Assembly (NCBI GenBank): GCA_036389135.1
Contig: DASVQP010000104.1
Span: forward strand, 1 to 64,000
Length of the DNA stretch: 64,000 nt
Origin: Longimicrobium sp.
Lineage (GTDB): Bacteria > Gemmatimonadota > Gemmatimonadetes > Longimicrobiales > Longimicrobiaceae
Direction: 5' to 3'
Shown here: positions 15,106 to 24,120 of the stretch, in pieces
Numbering within the stretch: position 1 is the stretch's first letter
Layout: each line of letters opens with the position of its first letter
The notes under the pieces: model-generated
Databases searched by the model: none
Told to the model about the DNA's origin: nothing
Seen by the model: only the letters and a program-made list of their open reading frames with translations
Program-made: the position numbers and the translations under genes

Positions 15106-16302
15106 CTACGGCCTTGCCGGCGGCTCCGTCGGCCCGGGCGGCAGCACGAACGGCGCCATGCCGGGCGCGCGCAGCACGAAACCCTGGCGCAGTTCGCCCA
15201 CCACCATGCGCCGCACCGGCGAGGCGCCGCGGTGCCGCTCGGGACGCGCGACGGCGCTCACCAGGCCGAGGCGCTCCGTGGGGCCGCCCGCGAAGGGAGC
15301 CCGTATCACGCGGTACACCAGGCTGGTGCCCCCCGCGGTGTCCTGCCGTTCGGAGGGGACCTCCTGCAGGAAGACGAAGCGGTCCGTGAGCGGAAGGGGG
15401 CGCGGCGCGATCCCGGGCGCCACCACCCGCGTCTCCCCGCTGCGCAGGTTGCGGACGTGGATCATGCGCCCCGCCTCGTAGACCACCATCGTGCGGCCGC
15501 TGTTCAGGAAGGCGGGGACGACGCTGTCCACCACCTCCACCCCCTGCGCCAGCGGCACCAGCCGCGCCCGCGGAAGCTCAATCCAGAGCGACCCCACCCG
15601 CAGCCCACCGATCGTGTCCGCCGACTCCGTGTGGAAGACGATCTGCGGGGCGGAGTCCGCCGCCGTGGTGCGCAGCTCGCCGCGGGCGTTGCGCGCCAGC
15701 GGACCCCCGCGCGATTCGAAGAGCGTGATGAGCTGCTGGGCGATCAGCTTCACCTGCGGGTCCGGCTCGCGCGCCGCCACGGAGCGCAGGAGCCCCACGT
15801 CCTCCACGTCCAGCCCCTGCAGCGCGTTCAGCCGCACGCGCGGCGACGGGTCGCCGACGGCGGCGCGCAGGGCGTTGCGGGCCTGCGGCGAGTCGACGGC
15901 GAAGCGCTGCACCCCCGCAACCGCCGCCAGCCGCACCCCGTCGTCCGCGCTGGAGATCAGGATGCGGCGCAGCAGAGTGAGCGCTCCCGGCGAGCCACGG
16001 TCCGCCAGGAGCGTGACGGCGTTGGCGCGCACGTGCTCCGCGATCCCCGGGTCGAGCACCATGCGGATGAGCACCTCGTCCAGCTCGCGCCCCAGCACCT
16101 CCAGCCGGGCGCGCTCCCGGTAGTACGCGGGCGAGGGCGTCTCCGCGTCCAGGATGCGCGTGACGCGCGCCTGCAGACGGTCCGGCCCCGGGCCGGCGCC
16201 TCCGCCCACGAGGAAGCAGCCGGAAAGCACGGCGAGCAGCGGCAGCGCCAGAAGGCGTGCCGGCCAGGGTGCCATTCGGGTGCGCGGGCGGACTAGCTTC
16301 AC
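15106..16302 (-). CDS. Lipoprotein with HEAT-like repeats
   Basis: A GTG at 16302 forms a GTGA overlap with the anmK stop; an in-frame ATG at 16275 is the alternative. The N-terminus has arginines, a hydrophobic run and the lipobox VLSGC (Cys29). Residues about 70-230 are helical and repetitive (LEVLGRELDEVLIRMVLDPG, VRANAVTLLADRGSPGALTL, LNALQGLDVEDV), resembling HEAT/PBS repeats. The C-terminal half looks beta-rich and ends in a proline-rich tail (PPGPTEPPARP). I do not recognise a named family. Coupling to anmK suggests an envelope function tied to peptidoglycan recycling, perhaps as a scaffold, but this is inference. Confidence 0.75.
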   Translation of the reverse strand: MKLVRPRTRMAPWPARLLALPLLAVLSGCFLVGGGAGPGPDRLQARVTRILDAETPSPAYYRERARLEVLGRELDEVLIRMVLDPGIAEHVRANAVTLLADRGSPGALTLLRRILISSADDGVRLAAVAGVQRFAVDSPQARNALRAAVGDPSPRVRLNALQGLDVEDVGLLRSVAAREPDPQVKLIAQQLITLFESRGGPLARNARGELRTTAADSAPQIVFHTESADTIGGLRVGSLWIELPRARLVPLAQGVEVVDSVVPAFLNSGRTMVVYEAGRMIHVRNLRSGETRVVAPGIAPRPLPLTDRFVFLQEVPSERQDTAGGTSLVYRVIRAPFAGGPTERLGLVSAVARPERHRGASPVRRMVVGELRQGFVLRAPGMAPFVLPPGPTEPPARP

Positions 16303-17459
16303 GCGTTCACTCGCAGTAAGCCGGGGGTGAGCGAGCCCAGGACGCGCGGCCCCGCCGCCCCCGTCGCGGAGGGGAGGTTGGCGGGGATGCCACGCAGGTG
16401 GGCCCAGGCCAGCACGGCGAAGGCGACCGCCTCCTTCGCCTCGGGATCGACGCCGAGCGAGGCGCCGTCCACCAGCGGCAGCGGATGGAGCAGGGCGCGG
16501 ATGCGGGCCACCAGCGTCGGGTTCATCGCCCCGCCGCCGGTGAGGATCACCTCGTCCAGGCCGCGCGGAATGAGCCAGCGGCGGTACGCGTCCGCAATGG
16601 TGCGGGCGGTCAGCTCGGTCATCGTGGCGACGAGATCCATCCAGTCCTGGTCTCCCTCGGGCTCCAGCAGCTCCACCAGCTTCGCGACGAACGGGCGCCC
16701 GAACTCCTCGCGCCCCGTGCTCTTGGGCGGCTCCGCGGCGAAGTACGGGTGGCGCAGGAGGTCGGCCAGGAGCGACTCGTCCACCGTGCCGCGCGCGGCC
16801 AGCCTGCCGTCGCGGTCGAAGGTCAGCTTCCCCCCCGTCGCGATCTCCACCGCCGCGTCGATCAGCGCGTTCCCCGGTCCCGTGTCGAAGGCGAACACCT
16901 CCTCTCCTGACCCGCGAGGCGGCACGCGCGTCACGTTGCCGATTCCGCCGATGTTCTGCAGGGCGCGCGCCCGGTCCGGCACCGAGAAGAGGAGCTGGTC
17001 CACCCACGGCACCAGCGGCGCCCCCTGCCCCCCCGCCGCCATGTCGCGCGTGCGGAAGTCGGATACCACCGCGATTCCCGTGCGCTCCGCGATCGTCGCG
17101 GCATCGCCGAGCTGGAGCGTAGCGCCGCGGCGGGAGCCGGCCGGCGGCCGGTGCCACACCGTCTGCCCGTGCGACCCGACCGCATCGACCGCGGAAAGAT
17201 CAACGTCCGCCTCGCGGCAAACCCGCACAACCGCCTCCGCCATCCACTCGCCCAGATCCGCGTGCAGCCCGCAGAGCGCCTCGGCGGTGCCGGCAAGGAT
17301 GCCGTCGTGGATGGCCGTGCGGCGCGCCTCGTCGTACGGCAGGGTGATGGCGCGGACGACGCTGGCCCGCACGTCCTCGATCCCCTCCCCCGCCACCTCC
17401 ACCAGCGCGGCGTCCACCCCGTCCAGCGAGGTGCCGGACATCAGCCCCACGATCAGCAT
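16299..17459 (-). CDS. anmK: Anhydro-N-acetylmuramic acid kinase
   Basis: Converts 1,6-anhydroMurNAc to MurNAc-6-phosphate using ATP. MLIVGLMSGTSLDGVDAAL at the start is the family signature, followed by VGSHGQTVWHRP, NIGGIGNVT and FDTGPGNALIDA. The late ILTGGGAMNP is the ATPase-fold motif. It has 386 residues, about standard. GAGG lies 7 bases before the ATG at 17459. It sits 4 bp after the unknown 165-residue gene and overlaps the HEAT-like lipoprotein gene. Confidence 0.95.
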   Translation of the reverse strand: MLIVGLMSGTSLDGVDAALVEVAGEGIEDVRASVVRAITLPYDEARRTAIHDGILAGTAEALCGLHADLGEWMAEAVVRVCREADVDLSAVDAVGSHGQTVWHRPPAGSRRGATLQLGDAATIAERTGIAVVSDFRTRDMAAGGQGAPLVPWVDQLLFSVPDRARALQNIGGIGNVTRVPPRGSGEEVFAFDTGPGNALIDAAVEIATGGKLTFDRDGRLAARGTVDESLLADLLRHPYFAAEPPKSTGREEFGRPFVAKLVELLEPEGDQDWMDLVATMTELTARTIADAYRRWLIPRGLDEVILTGGGAMNPTLVARIRALLHPLPLVDGASLGVDPEAKEAVAFAVLAWAHLRGIPANLPSATGAAGPRVLGSLTPGLLRVNA

Positions 17460-17463
17460 CGCG

Positions 17464-17961
17464 CTACCTCGCCGCGTCGCCGCGGAGGACGGCCAGGTGC
17501 CGGCCGTCCATCTCCACCACGGCCGACACGGCCTGGAAGGTCGTCACACGCCCTCCCTCCTCCTTGGTGGCGGCGCTCCACTCCCACACGTCAATCCCCC
17601 TTCGCTGGAGCGCCGCGAAGTTGCGCGCGCGCAACGCCGAGAACCCGTCGAGCACCTCCCGGGCCGCCGTTGTGCCCCCCGCGGCCGGGATAAATCCGAA
17701 GCCGAGCGGAATCATGCCGCCGGCCTGCAGCTCCTTAAGCGCGATCGCGAACCAGTTCTCCAGCGCGAACGCCGAGGCGAGTACATGGACCACCCGGGGG
17801 TTGCCGCCGACATCGTCCGAGGCCAACTGGAACGCCCGGGGCGCGAGGTCCAGCCGCGCGAGCAGCTCTTCCCACTCCACTTCCGAGGGCGGACGCGCGG
17901 GAAAGATCATCAGACGGTGCTGGAGCTCCGTCATCCACTCAAAGGTGCCCGGGAACGTCAC
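17464..17961 (-). CDS. Conserved-looking hypothetical protein in the recycling operon
   Basis: A 165-residue protein starting at a GTG in a GTGA overlap with the murQ stop (17958-17961) and ending 4 bp before anmK. There is no signal peptide or membrane segment. It has a mixed helix/strand pattern: PPSEVEWEELLARLDLAP near 23-40, a helical VVHVLASAFALENWFAIALK near 60, and a glycine-rich GGMIPLGFGFIPAAGGTTAA that could be a loop or binding site. I recognise no family. Tight packing between two recycling genes argues that it is translated and acts with amino-sugar metabolism. Confidence 0.7.
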   Translation of the reverse strand: MTFPGTFEWMTELQHRLMIFPARPPSEVEWEELLARLDLAPRAFQLASDDVGGNPRVVHVLASAFALENWFAIALKELQAGGMIPLGFGFIPAAGGTTAAREVLDGFSALRARNFAALQRRGIDVWEWSAATKEEGGRVTTFQAVSAVVEMDGRHLAVLRGDAAR

Positions 17962-18872
17962 CGCGCGCTCTTGAGCACGTCGCCCAGCCGCCCGCCCGCG
18001 CGCAGCAACACGCGGGTGGACTCGTCGCGGTCGGTGCCGCACCAGAACATGACCATCGCCGTCTTGACGCTGCCGCCGGCGCGGGCCAGGAGGGCGCGGG
18101 CGGCGTCGCGCTCCAGGTCGAGCGTTTCCATGAGGATGCGCTCGCTGCGGTCGCGCAGCTTCTCGTTGGTGGCGCGCAGGTCCACCATCAGGTTGCCGAA
18201 CACCTTCCCCGTGCGGATCATCGCGCCGGTGGTGAGGGTGTTGAGCACCAGCTTGGTGGCCGTCCCCGCCTTCATGCGCGTGCTCCCCGTCACCACCTCC
18301 GGGCCGGGGAGCGGCGCGATCACCACGTCGTACTTCTCCAGCATCCAGTCCGCGGGCGGGGTGCAGAGGAGGAAGCCGGTGCGGGCGCCGCGCTCCCTGG
18401 CCCGCGCCAGCGCCCCGTGCACGTACGGCGTGGTGCCCGAGGCGGCGATGCCGAAGGCGAAGTCGCCCGTCCCCACCTTCATATCGTCGACGGCGCGGGC
18501 GCCCTCCTCCCGGCTGTCCTCGGCGCCCTCGATGGCGTTGGTGAGGGCCTCGTACCCGCCGGCGATCACCCCGCGCACCAGGCTGGGGTCGATGCCGTAG
18601 GTGGGGGGCATCTCCGATGCGTCCAGCACGCCCAGGCGGCCGGAGGTCCCGGCGCCGAAGTACACCAGCCGCCCGCCGTTGCGGAAGCAGTCGGCGGCGA
18701 TCTCCACCGCCTCGGCGATCTGCTCCAGCTGCGTGGCGACGGAGGGGGCGATCTTGTGGTCTTCCTCGTTGATCACCCGGACGATCTCCAGCGCCGAAAG
18801 GCGGTCGATCTCCGTGGTGGCGGGGTTGCGCTGCTCGGTGAGGCGCGGGTCCAGCGGGGGTCTCTGGGTCAT
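17958..18872 (-). CDS. murQ: N-acetylmuramic acid 6-phosphate etherase
   Basis: Removes D-lactate from MurNAc-6-phosphate to give GlcNAc-6-phosphate. LTEQRNPATTEIDRLSALEI is the family start, and YFGAGTSGRLGVLDASEMPP is the SIS-domain sugar-phosphate loop. Further motifs are GIAASGTTPYVHGAL and GSTRMKAGTATKLVLNTLTT. The ATG at 18872 gives 304 residues (E. coli MurQ has 298). First gene of the murQ-hypothetical-anmK-lipoprotein operon, divergent from ggt across a repeat-bearing gap. Confidence 0.95.
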   Translation of the reverse strand: MTQRPPLDPRLTEQRNPATTEIDRLSALEIVRVINEEDHKIAPSVATQLEQIAEAVEIAADCFRNGGRLVYFGAGTSGRLGVLDASEMPPTYGIDPSLVRGVIAGGYEALTNAIEGAEDSREEGARAVDDMKVGTGDFAFGIAASGTTPYVHGALARARERGARTGFLLCTPPADWMLEKYDVVIAPLPGPEVVTGSTRMKAGTATKLVLNTLTTGAMIRTGKVFGNLMVDLRATNEKLRDRSERILMETLDLERDAARALLARAGGSVKTAMVMFWCGTDRDESTRVLLRAGGRLGDVLKSAR

Positions 18873-19019
18873 CGCGTCGAGTGGGGAAAGGCGCGGGACC
18901 GCCCCGCGCACGCACGCCCCAACGTGGGCGGAGATCGGCCCCGATGCAAGAGCGCAGCCGTTGCGGCGGGTGTTTACGGGGGCTGGCCGGGCGCGGGCGG
19001 CGGGTGTAGCATGAAAGGA

Positions 19020-19131
19020 AGTGCTGAGTGCTGAGTGCTAAGTGCTGAACAGCGGTGCGTGAGTGCGTTAATGCGTGAGTGCGCTCGTTCACTGCAGCAC
19101 TTAGGACTTAGGACTTAGGACTTAGCACTAA
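19020..19131. repeat. Inverted array of TAAGTGC-type heptamers
   Basis: GTGCTGAGTGCTGAGTGCTA (19020) faces CACTTAGGACTTAGGACTTA (19098), so the two arms can pair around about 45 bases. It lies between divergent murQ and ggt, the only divergent gap in the window that holds a repeat. The heptamers match those at 14708-14767. Confidence 0.75.
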
Positions 19132-19168
19132 GAAGTTTGCCGTCCCTTCACCCGCACCGTCCATTCGC

Positions 19169-20962
19169 ATGAATCTCCGCCGCGCCGCACTCGTTCCCGT
19201 CCTTCCGCTCATGGTTCTGGTGATCGGGCAGGGCGGGGCCGCTCCCGCGCATGTAGGCGTGGCGCAGGACACTTCGCGCCTCTTCGCGCCGGCGTGGGAG
19301 CACCCGCGCGGGGGGATCGCTCCGGTACGCTCCACCGCCGGTATGGTGGTGACGACCGACCGCATGGCGAGCGAAGTGGGAGCCGAGATCCTGCGCCGCG
19401 GCGGCAACGCGGTGGATGCTGCGGTCGCCACGCACTTCGCGCTCGCCGTGGTCAACCCCGAGGCCGGCAACATCGGCGGGGGCGGGTTCATGGTGGTGAG
19501 GATGGCGGACGGGACGACCGCCTCGCTCGACTTCCGCGAGATGGCGCCGGGGCGCGCCACCCGCGACATGTTCCTGGACGCCGCGGGGAACGTCACCAGC
19601 AAGTCCACCGAGGGGCACCTGGCGGCCGGCGTCCCCGGCTCCGTGGCGGGGATGTGGGAGGCACACAAGCGGTTCGGGCGCCTTCCCTGGGCCGAGCTGG
19701 TGGAGCCGGCGGCGAACCTGGCCGACGGGATCGTGGTGCACCAGCGGCTGGCGCAGTCGTTCTACAACAACCGCAAGGAGCTGGTCAAGAACGCGGAGAC
19801 GGCGCGCATCTTCACCCGCCGCGGCGAGCCGCTGCGCGTGGGCGACCGCCTGGTGCAGACCGACCTCGCCGAGACGCTGCGACGCGTGGCGCGCAACGGG
19901 CGCGACGGCTTCTACACCGGACGCACCGCCGAGCTGGTGGAAGCGGAGATGAGGCGCGGCGGCGGGCTGATCACGCGCGAGGACATGGGGCGCTACCGGG
20001 CCGTATGGCGCGACCCGGTCCGCTTCCGCTACCGCGGCCACGAGGTGATCTCCATGCCCCCCCCCTCCTCCGGCGGCCCCACGATGGCGGCGATGCTCAA
20101 GATCCTGGAGGGCTACGACCTGCGGCGGATGAGGTTCATGGGGCCCGAGCACGTGCACCTCTTCGCCGAGGCCGCGCGCCGGGCGTACGCGGACCGCAAC
20201 GCGTACCTGGCCGACCCCGACTTCGTCCCGCAGCCCACCGCGCGGATGATCTCGGACGCCTACGCCGCCACCCGCCGCGCCACCATCCGCCGCGACCGCG
20301 CCACCACCTCCGCCGAGGTGGCGCCCGGCCTGGGCGCGCCCCCCACCGAGGGGACGGAGACGACGCACTACTCCATCATGGACCAGCGGGGGAACGCGGT
20401 GTCGGTCACCACCACCATCAACTCGCTGTACGGAAACCTGGTGACGGTACCGGGGGCGGGCTTCCTGCTCAACAACGAGATGGACGACTTCACCTCCAAG
20501 CCCGGCGTTCCCAACCAGTTCGGGCTGGTGCAGGGCGCCGCCAACGCCGTCGCCCCCGGCAAGCGCATGCTCTCGGCGATGACGCCCACCATCGTCCTCG
20601 ACCCCTCCGGCCGGGTGAAGCTGGTGACGGGGACGCCGGGCGGCTCCACCATCATCACCTCCATCGTGCAGCAGGTATCCAACGTGGTGGACTTCGGGAT
20701 GGACGTGGCGACCGCCACCTCCGCCCCGCGCCTCCACCACCAGCACCTCCCGGACTCGCTCCGCTTCGAGCGCCGCGGCCTGGACGCGGCCACCGTATCC
20801 CGGCTCCGCGCGATGGGCCACGCCATGGCCGAGCGCCAGGGCTTCCAGGGCGACGTGCAGTCCATCGTGGTCACCAACGGCGCCATGACCGCCGTCGCCG
20901 ACCCGCGCCGCGGCGGCGCCGCCGTGGGGGTGACGGAGGTGGCGAGGCCGGTGGTGCAGTAG
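19169..20962 (+). CDS. ggt: Gamma-glutamyltransferase / glutathione hydrolase
   Basis: Periplasmic N-terminal nucleophile hydrolase that cleaves gamma-glutamyl bonds. A signal peptide (MNLRRAALVPVLPLMVLVIG) is followed by the large subunit with ILRRGGNAVDAAVATHFALA and NIGGGGFMV. Autocleavage should occur before Thr398 in TETTHYSIMD, producing the small subunit. PGAGFLLNNEMDDF and VTGTPGGSTIITS complete the active site. At 597 residues it is standard. It is divergent from the murQ operon. Peptidoglycan stem peptides contain a gamma-D-Glu linkage, so a link to recycling is conceivable but unproven. Confidence 0.94.
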   Translation: MNLRRAALVPVLPLMVLVIGQGGAAPAHVGVAQDTSRLFAPAWEHPRGGIAPVRSTAGMVVTTDRMASEVGAEILRRGGNAVDAAVATHFALAVVNPEAGNIGGGGFMVVRMADGTTASLDFREMAPGRATRDMFLDAAGNVTSKSTEGHLAAGVPGSVAGMWEAHKRFGRLPWAELVEPAANLADGIVVHQRLAQSFYNNRKELVKNAETARIFTRRGEPLRVGDRLVQTDLAETLRRVARNGRDGFYTGRTAELVEAEMRRGGGLITREDMGRYRAVWRDPVRFRYRGHEVISMPPPSSGGPTMAAMLKILEGYDLRRMRFMGPEHVHLFAEAARRAYADRNAYLADPDFVPQPTARMISDAYAATRRATIRRDRATTSAEVAPGLGAPPTEGTETTHYSIMDQRGNAVSVTTTINSLYGNLVTVPGAGFLLNNEMDDFTSKPGVPNQFGLVQGAANAVAPGKRMLSAMTPTIVLDPSGRVKLVTGTPGGSTIITSIVQQVSNVVDFGMDVATATSAPRLHHQHLPDSLRFERRGLDAATVSRLRAMGHAMAERQGFQGDVQSIVVTNGAMTAVADPRRGGAAVGVTEVARPVVQ

Positions 20963-21195
20963 GGGAAACCCGGCGGTTGAAACCGCTGCAACAACTGCGG
21001 GAAGCCTCCCTTCGCAGGCTCGGAGGGCGGGATTGGGTGCCGAACGCCGGAGGCCGGTGCCGCACCGCCGGGCGCTGAAGCCCTCGGCTGGAATCACGGG
21101 AAGGCGGCTGAAGCCGGCTCCAGAAACGCGGCATCGGACCCGGAGTCCGCGGAGGCGGACTTTGTGCTGTTGTTGCAGCGAGTTCACTCGCCCGG
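20963..21195. repeat. Dispersed repeat F, inverted copy
   Basis: After ggt, GCGGTTGAAACCGC and the GGCGGCTGAAGCCGG-type palindromes are followed by GGCGGACTTTGTGCTGTTG and GCGAGTTCACTCGC. These are the reverse complement of the copy at 9406-9450. No gene is visible in 20963-21351; the only other content is the palindromes at 21273-21298. Confidence 0.75.
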
Positions 21196-21272
21196 GCCCC
21201 TAACCTGCCCCGCGCTGGCCGAAGAGGAGCGCTCCATCCGCAGAGAGGGGTGGGGCGCTCATTCGTTACAGC

Positions 21273-21298
21273 ACAAGCCTTGTACAGACACGGTACAA
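21273..21298. promoter_or_regulatory. Overlapping palindromes upstream of the ABC exporter gene
   Basis: ACAAGCCTTGT (21273-21283) is a perfect palindrome around one base. TTGTAC at 21280-21285 and GTACAA at 21293-21298 form a second inverted pair with a 7-base spacer. Placed about 55-80 bp before the start at 21352, they look like an operator for a dimeric repressor. No regulator gene adjoins, and the promoter itself is not clear. Confidence 0.45.
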
Positions 21299-21351
21299 CG
21301 CATTAAGCTGCAACTCCGCACGCACGGGTGCCACGGCCCACAGAGGTGTAC

Positions 21352-23139
21352 GTGAAGCAGTTGAGAGCGCTGATCCCCTACCTCCGCCGCTACCGCGGGA
21401 AGATCGCGTGGGGGATGGTGATGGTAGTGGCGGCGAATGCGCTGAGCGTGCTGAGCCTGGAGTGCGTCAAATGGGGGATCGACGCGCTCGCGGTGCCCGG
21501 AACCACGCGCATGACCGTCTTCCGCTACGCCGCGCTCTCGCTGGGAGTGGCGTTCCTGGCAGGCGCCGCGCGCTACGGCATGCGCGAGATCCTCAACGGC
21601 GTGTCGCGCTGGGTGGAGCTGGACCTGCGCAACGACTTCTTCGAGCGGCTGCTGCGGCTGGACGCCGGCTTCTACGCCCAGCACCCCACGGGCGACATCA
21701 TGAGCCGCGCCACCAGCGACATCGCCGCGGTGCGCCAGGTGGCCGGGCCCGCGTACATGTACCTCGCCAGCACCATCACCTTCGCCCTCTTCGCGCTCAC
21801 GCGGATGGTGTGGATCGACGCCTGGATGACGGGCGCCACGCTGATCCCCATCCTCCTCCTGCCGCCCGTAACCATCTGGTTCGGCAAGGTGATTCACGAG
21901 CGGTTCGAGAAGATCCAGGAGCAGCAGGGCCTCCTCTCCACCGTGGCGCAGGAGAACCTGGCGGGGCAGCGCATCGTGAAGGCGTACGGCCAGGAGGAGT
22001 ACCAGAGCCGCCGCTTCCGCGACATCTCGCACGAGTACCTGCTGCGCAACGTGGAGCTGGCGCGCACCTCCGGGCTCTTCTACCCATCGCTGGGGCTGCT
22101 CGGCGGGCTGGCGATGATGACGGCGCTCTGGGTGGGCGGGCGGGCGATCATGGCGGGCGACATCACCAATGGCGACTTCGTGGTCTTCATCCTCTACCTG
22201 GGGATGCTGATCTGGCCGATGATCGCGCTCGGATGGGTGGTGAACCTCTTCCAGCGCGGCGCCGCATCCATGGGGCGCGTGTCGCGGGTGCTGGACGCCG
22301 TCCCCGCCGTCGCCGACGCGCCGGACGCGGCCGCGCCGGAGCGGGTGCGCGGGGAGATCGAGTTCCGCGGGGTGTCGTTCCGCTACCCCGGCACCGGGCG
22401 CGACGTCCTCCGCGACGTCAGCTTCCGCGTCCCGCCTGGCGCCACGGTGGCCATCGTGGGCCCCACGGGGAGCGGCAAGAGCACGGTGGTGCAGCTCCTG
22501 ACCCGGACGTACGATCCCAGCGAGGGCGCGGTGTGGCTCGACGGGGTGCCGGTGAGCCTCTGGCCGCTGGAGCGCCTGAGGGCGGAGGTCGCGGTCGTGC
22601 CGCAGGACACCTTCCTCTTCTCCACCACCATCGAGGACAACCTGGCGCTCGGCTTCCACGAGCCGGACCCGGAGCGCCGGGCCGAACGGGTGCGCGCCGC
22701 CGCAAAGGTCGCGCGGCTGCACGAGACCGTCGGCGCCTTCCCGGCGGGGTACGACACGCTGCTGGGAGAGCGTGGGATCAACCTTTCCGGCGGGCAGAAG
22801 CAGCGCGCGGCCCTGGCCCGCGCCATCGCGCGGGAGGCGCGGGTGCTGGTGCTGGACGACGCGCTCTCCGCCGTGGACACGCACACTGAATATGAGATCC
22901 TGGAAGGACTGCGCGGCGTACTGGAGGAGCGAACCTCCATCATCGTCAGCCACCGCGTGACCGCGGTGATGCACGCGGAGCTGATCCTGGTGCTGGACGA
23001 CGGCCGGGTGGCCGAGCAGGGGACGCACACCGAGCTGCTGCAGCGCGGCGGCGTGTACGCGGCGCTCCAGCGGCGGCAGCTGCTGGCGGAGGATCTGGAC
23101 GGGGGCGATCTCCTTGCCGCCGCTTCGCGGGAGGCCTAG
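21352..23139 (+). CDS. ABC transporter, fused membrane and ATPase domains
   Basis: Half-size ABC exporter of the MsbA/LmrA type, probably acting as a homodimer to export a lipid, drug or peptide. Six hydrophobic segments fill residues about 20-310. The ATPase has Walker A GPTGSGKST (about 370-378), Q-loop VPQDTFLFS, signature LSGGQKQR, Walker B VLVLDDALSAVD and a switch histidine in VSHR. I start at the GTG at 21352 with GAGG 5 bases upstream; a GTG at 21328 would add eight residues. It has 595 residues. It is followed after 36 bp by a histidine kinase gene, so the three genes probably form one transcript. Confidence 0.9.
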   Translation: MKQLRALIPYLRRYRGKIAWGMVMVVAANALSVLSLECVKWGIDALAVPGTTRMTVFRYAALSLGVAFLAGAARYGMREILNGVSRWVELDLRNDFFERLLRLDAGFYAQHPTGDIMSRATSDIAAVRQVAGPAYMYLASTITFALFALTRMVWIDAWMTGATLIPILLLPPVTIWFGKVIHERFEKIQEQQGLLSTVAQENLAGQRIVKAYGQEEYQSRRFRDISHEYLLRNVELARTSGLFYPSLGLLGGLAMMTALWVGGRAIMAGDITNGDFVVFILYLGMLIWPMIALGWVVNLFQRGAASMGRVSRVLDAVPAVADAPDAAAPERVRGEIEFRGVSFRYPGTGRDVLRDVSFRVPPGATVAIVGPTGSGKSTVVQLLTRTYDPSEGAVWLDGVPVSLWPLERLRAEVAVVPQDTFLFSTTIEDNLALGFHEPDPERRAERVRAAAKVARLHETVGAFPAGYDTLLGERGINLSGGQKQRAALARAIAREARVLVLDDALSAVDTHTEYEILEGLRGVLEERTSIIVSHRVTAVMHAELILVLDDGRVAEQGTHTELLQRGGVYAALQRRQLLAEDLDGGDLLAAASREA

Positions 23140-23175
23140 ATTGAGGGTCTACAAACGTTTCACTTCCGGGCGGGC

Positions 23176-24120
23176 ATGAACGATCTCCGGCTTTCCATCC
23201 AGGGGGACAAGGAGGCGGCGCGGCTGCGCGACGTGCTGGCCCGCGAAGGGTTCCGCATTGTGGAGCCGCCGCGCGCCGGGCCCCCGCACGACCTCGTGCT
23301 GGAGTCGGACGACGAGGGCGCCCGCGGTACCGGGCAGCGCATCGAGGAGCTGGAGCGCCTCGTGCTGGAGCTCCGCAACCTGGACGTGGCCAAGAGCCAG
23401 TTCCTCACCAACGTCTCGCACGAGCTGCGCACCCCGCTCACCGCCATCGTCACCTACGGCGAGATCCTGCGCGACGGGCTGCTGGGGGAGCTGAGCACGC
23501 GGCAGACGGACGCCATCGAGTCGATGATCGGCGCCTGCCGCCAGCTCCTGGGGATGATCGAGGAGATCCTCACCTACGCCCGCACCAACGCGCAGGCCAT
23601 CACGCTGCAGACCACCGAGTTCCCGGTGGAGGAGGTGGTGCACGGCGTGCATGGGATGAACGCGTCGCTCCTGGACCGCAAGCACCTGAACTTCGACGTG
23701 CGTGCCGAGCCGGGGCTCCCGCCGGTGCGGGCGGACAAGGACAAGGTAGCGCACGTGCTGGGGAACCTGATCGGCAACGCCATCAAGTTCACCCCGGAGG
23801 AGGGCCATCTGGTGGTGGAGGCCCGCCGCGCCCCCGAGCGTCCGGATTGGGTGGAGATCGCCGTCACGGACACGGGGATCGGCATCGACCCGCAGTACCA
23901 CGAGCTGATCTTCCAGGAGTTCGCGCAGGTGGACACCTCCCGCGCGCGCGCGCACCACGGCACGGGGCTGGGGCTGGCGATCGCGCGGCAGTTCGTGCAG
24001 CTGCACGGCGGCGACATCCGGGTGCAGAGCGAGCTGGGCCGCGGCAGCCGCTTCTTCTTCACCCTTCCCAGCGCCGAGGCCGCCGTCGAGACCTCCGGCA
24101 ACGGCGGGGAGCCTTCGTGA
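23176..24120 (+). CDS. Cytosolic sensor histidine kinase
   Basis: A 314-residue kinase without transmembrane segments. The phospho-acceptor is H82 in [17 protein letters not shown]. The ATP-binding boxes are [11 protein letters not shown] (N), DTGIGID (G1), IFQEFAQVD (F) and [11 protein letters not shown] (G2). The first 60 residues contain no named sensor domain; a short helical segment ([15 protein letters not shown]) probably forms the dimer coil. It shares GTGA with the downstream response regulator. With no input domain, it may sense through a partner, possibly the adjacent ABC transporter. Confidence 0.9.
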   Translation: MNDLRLSIQGDKEAARLRDVLAREGFRIVEPPRAGPPHDLVLESDDEGARGTGQRIEELERLVLELRNLDVAKSQFLTNVSHELRTPLTAIVTYGEILRDGLLGELSTRQTDAIESMIGACRQLLGMIEEILTYARTNAQAITLQTTEFPVEEVVHGVHGMNASLLDRKHLNFDVRAEPGLPPVRADKDKVAHVLGNLIGNAIKFTPEEGHLVVEARRAPERPDWVEIAVTDTGIGIDPQYHELIFQEFAQVDTSRARAHHGTGLGLAIARQFVQLHGGDIRVQSELGRGSRFFFTLPSAEAAVETSGNGGEPS

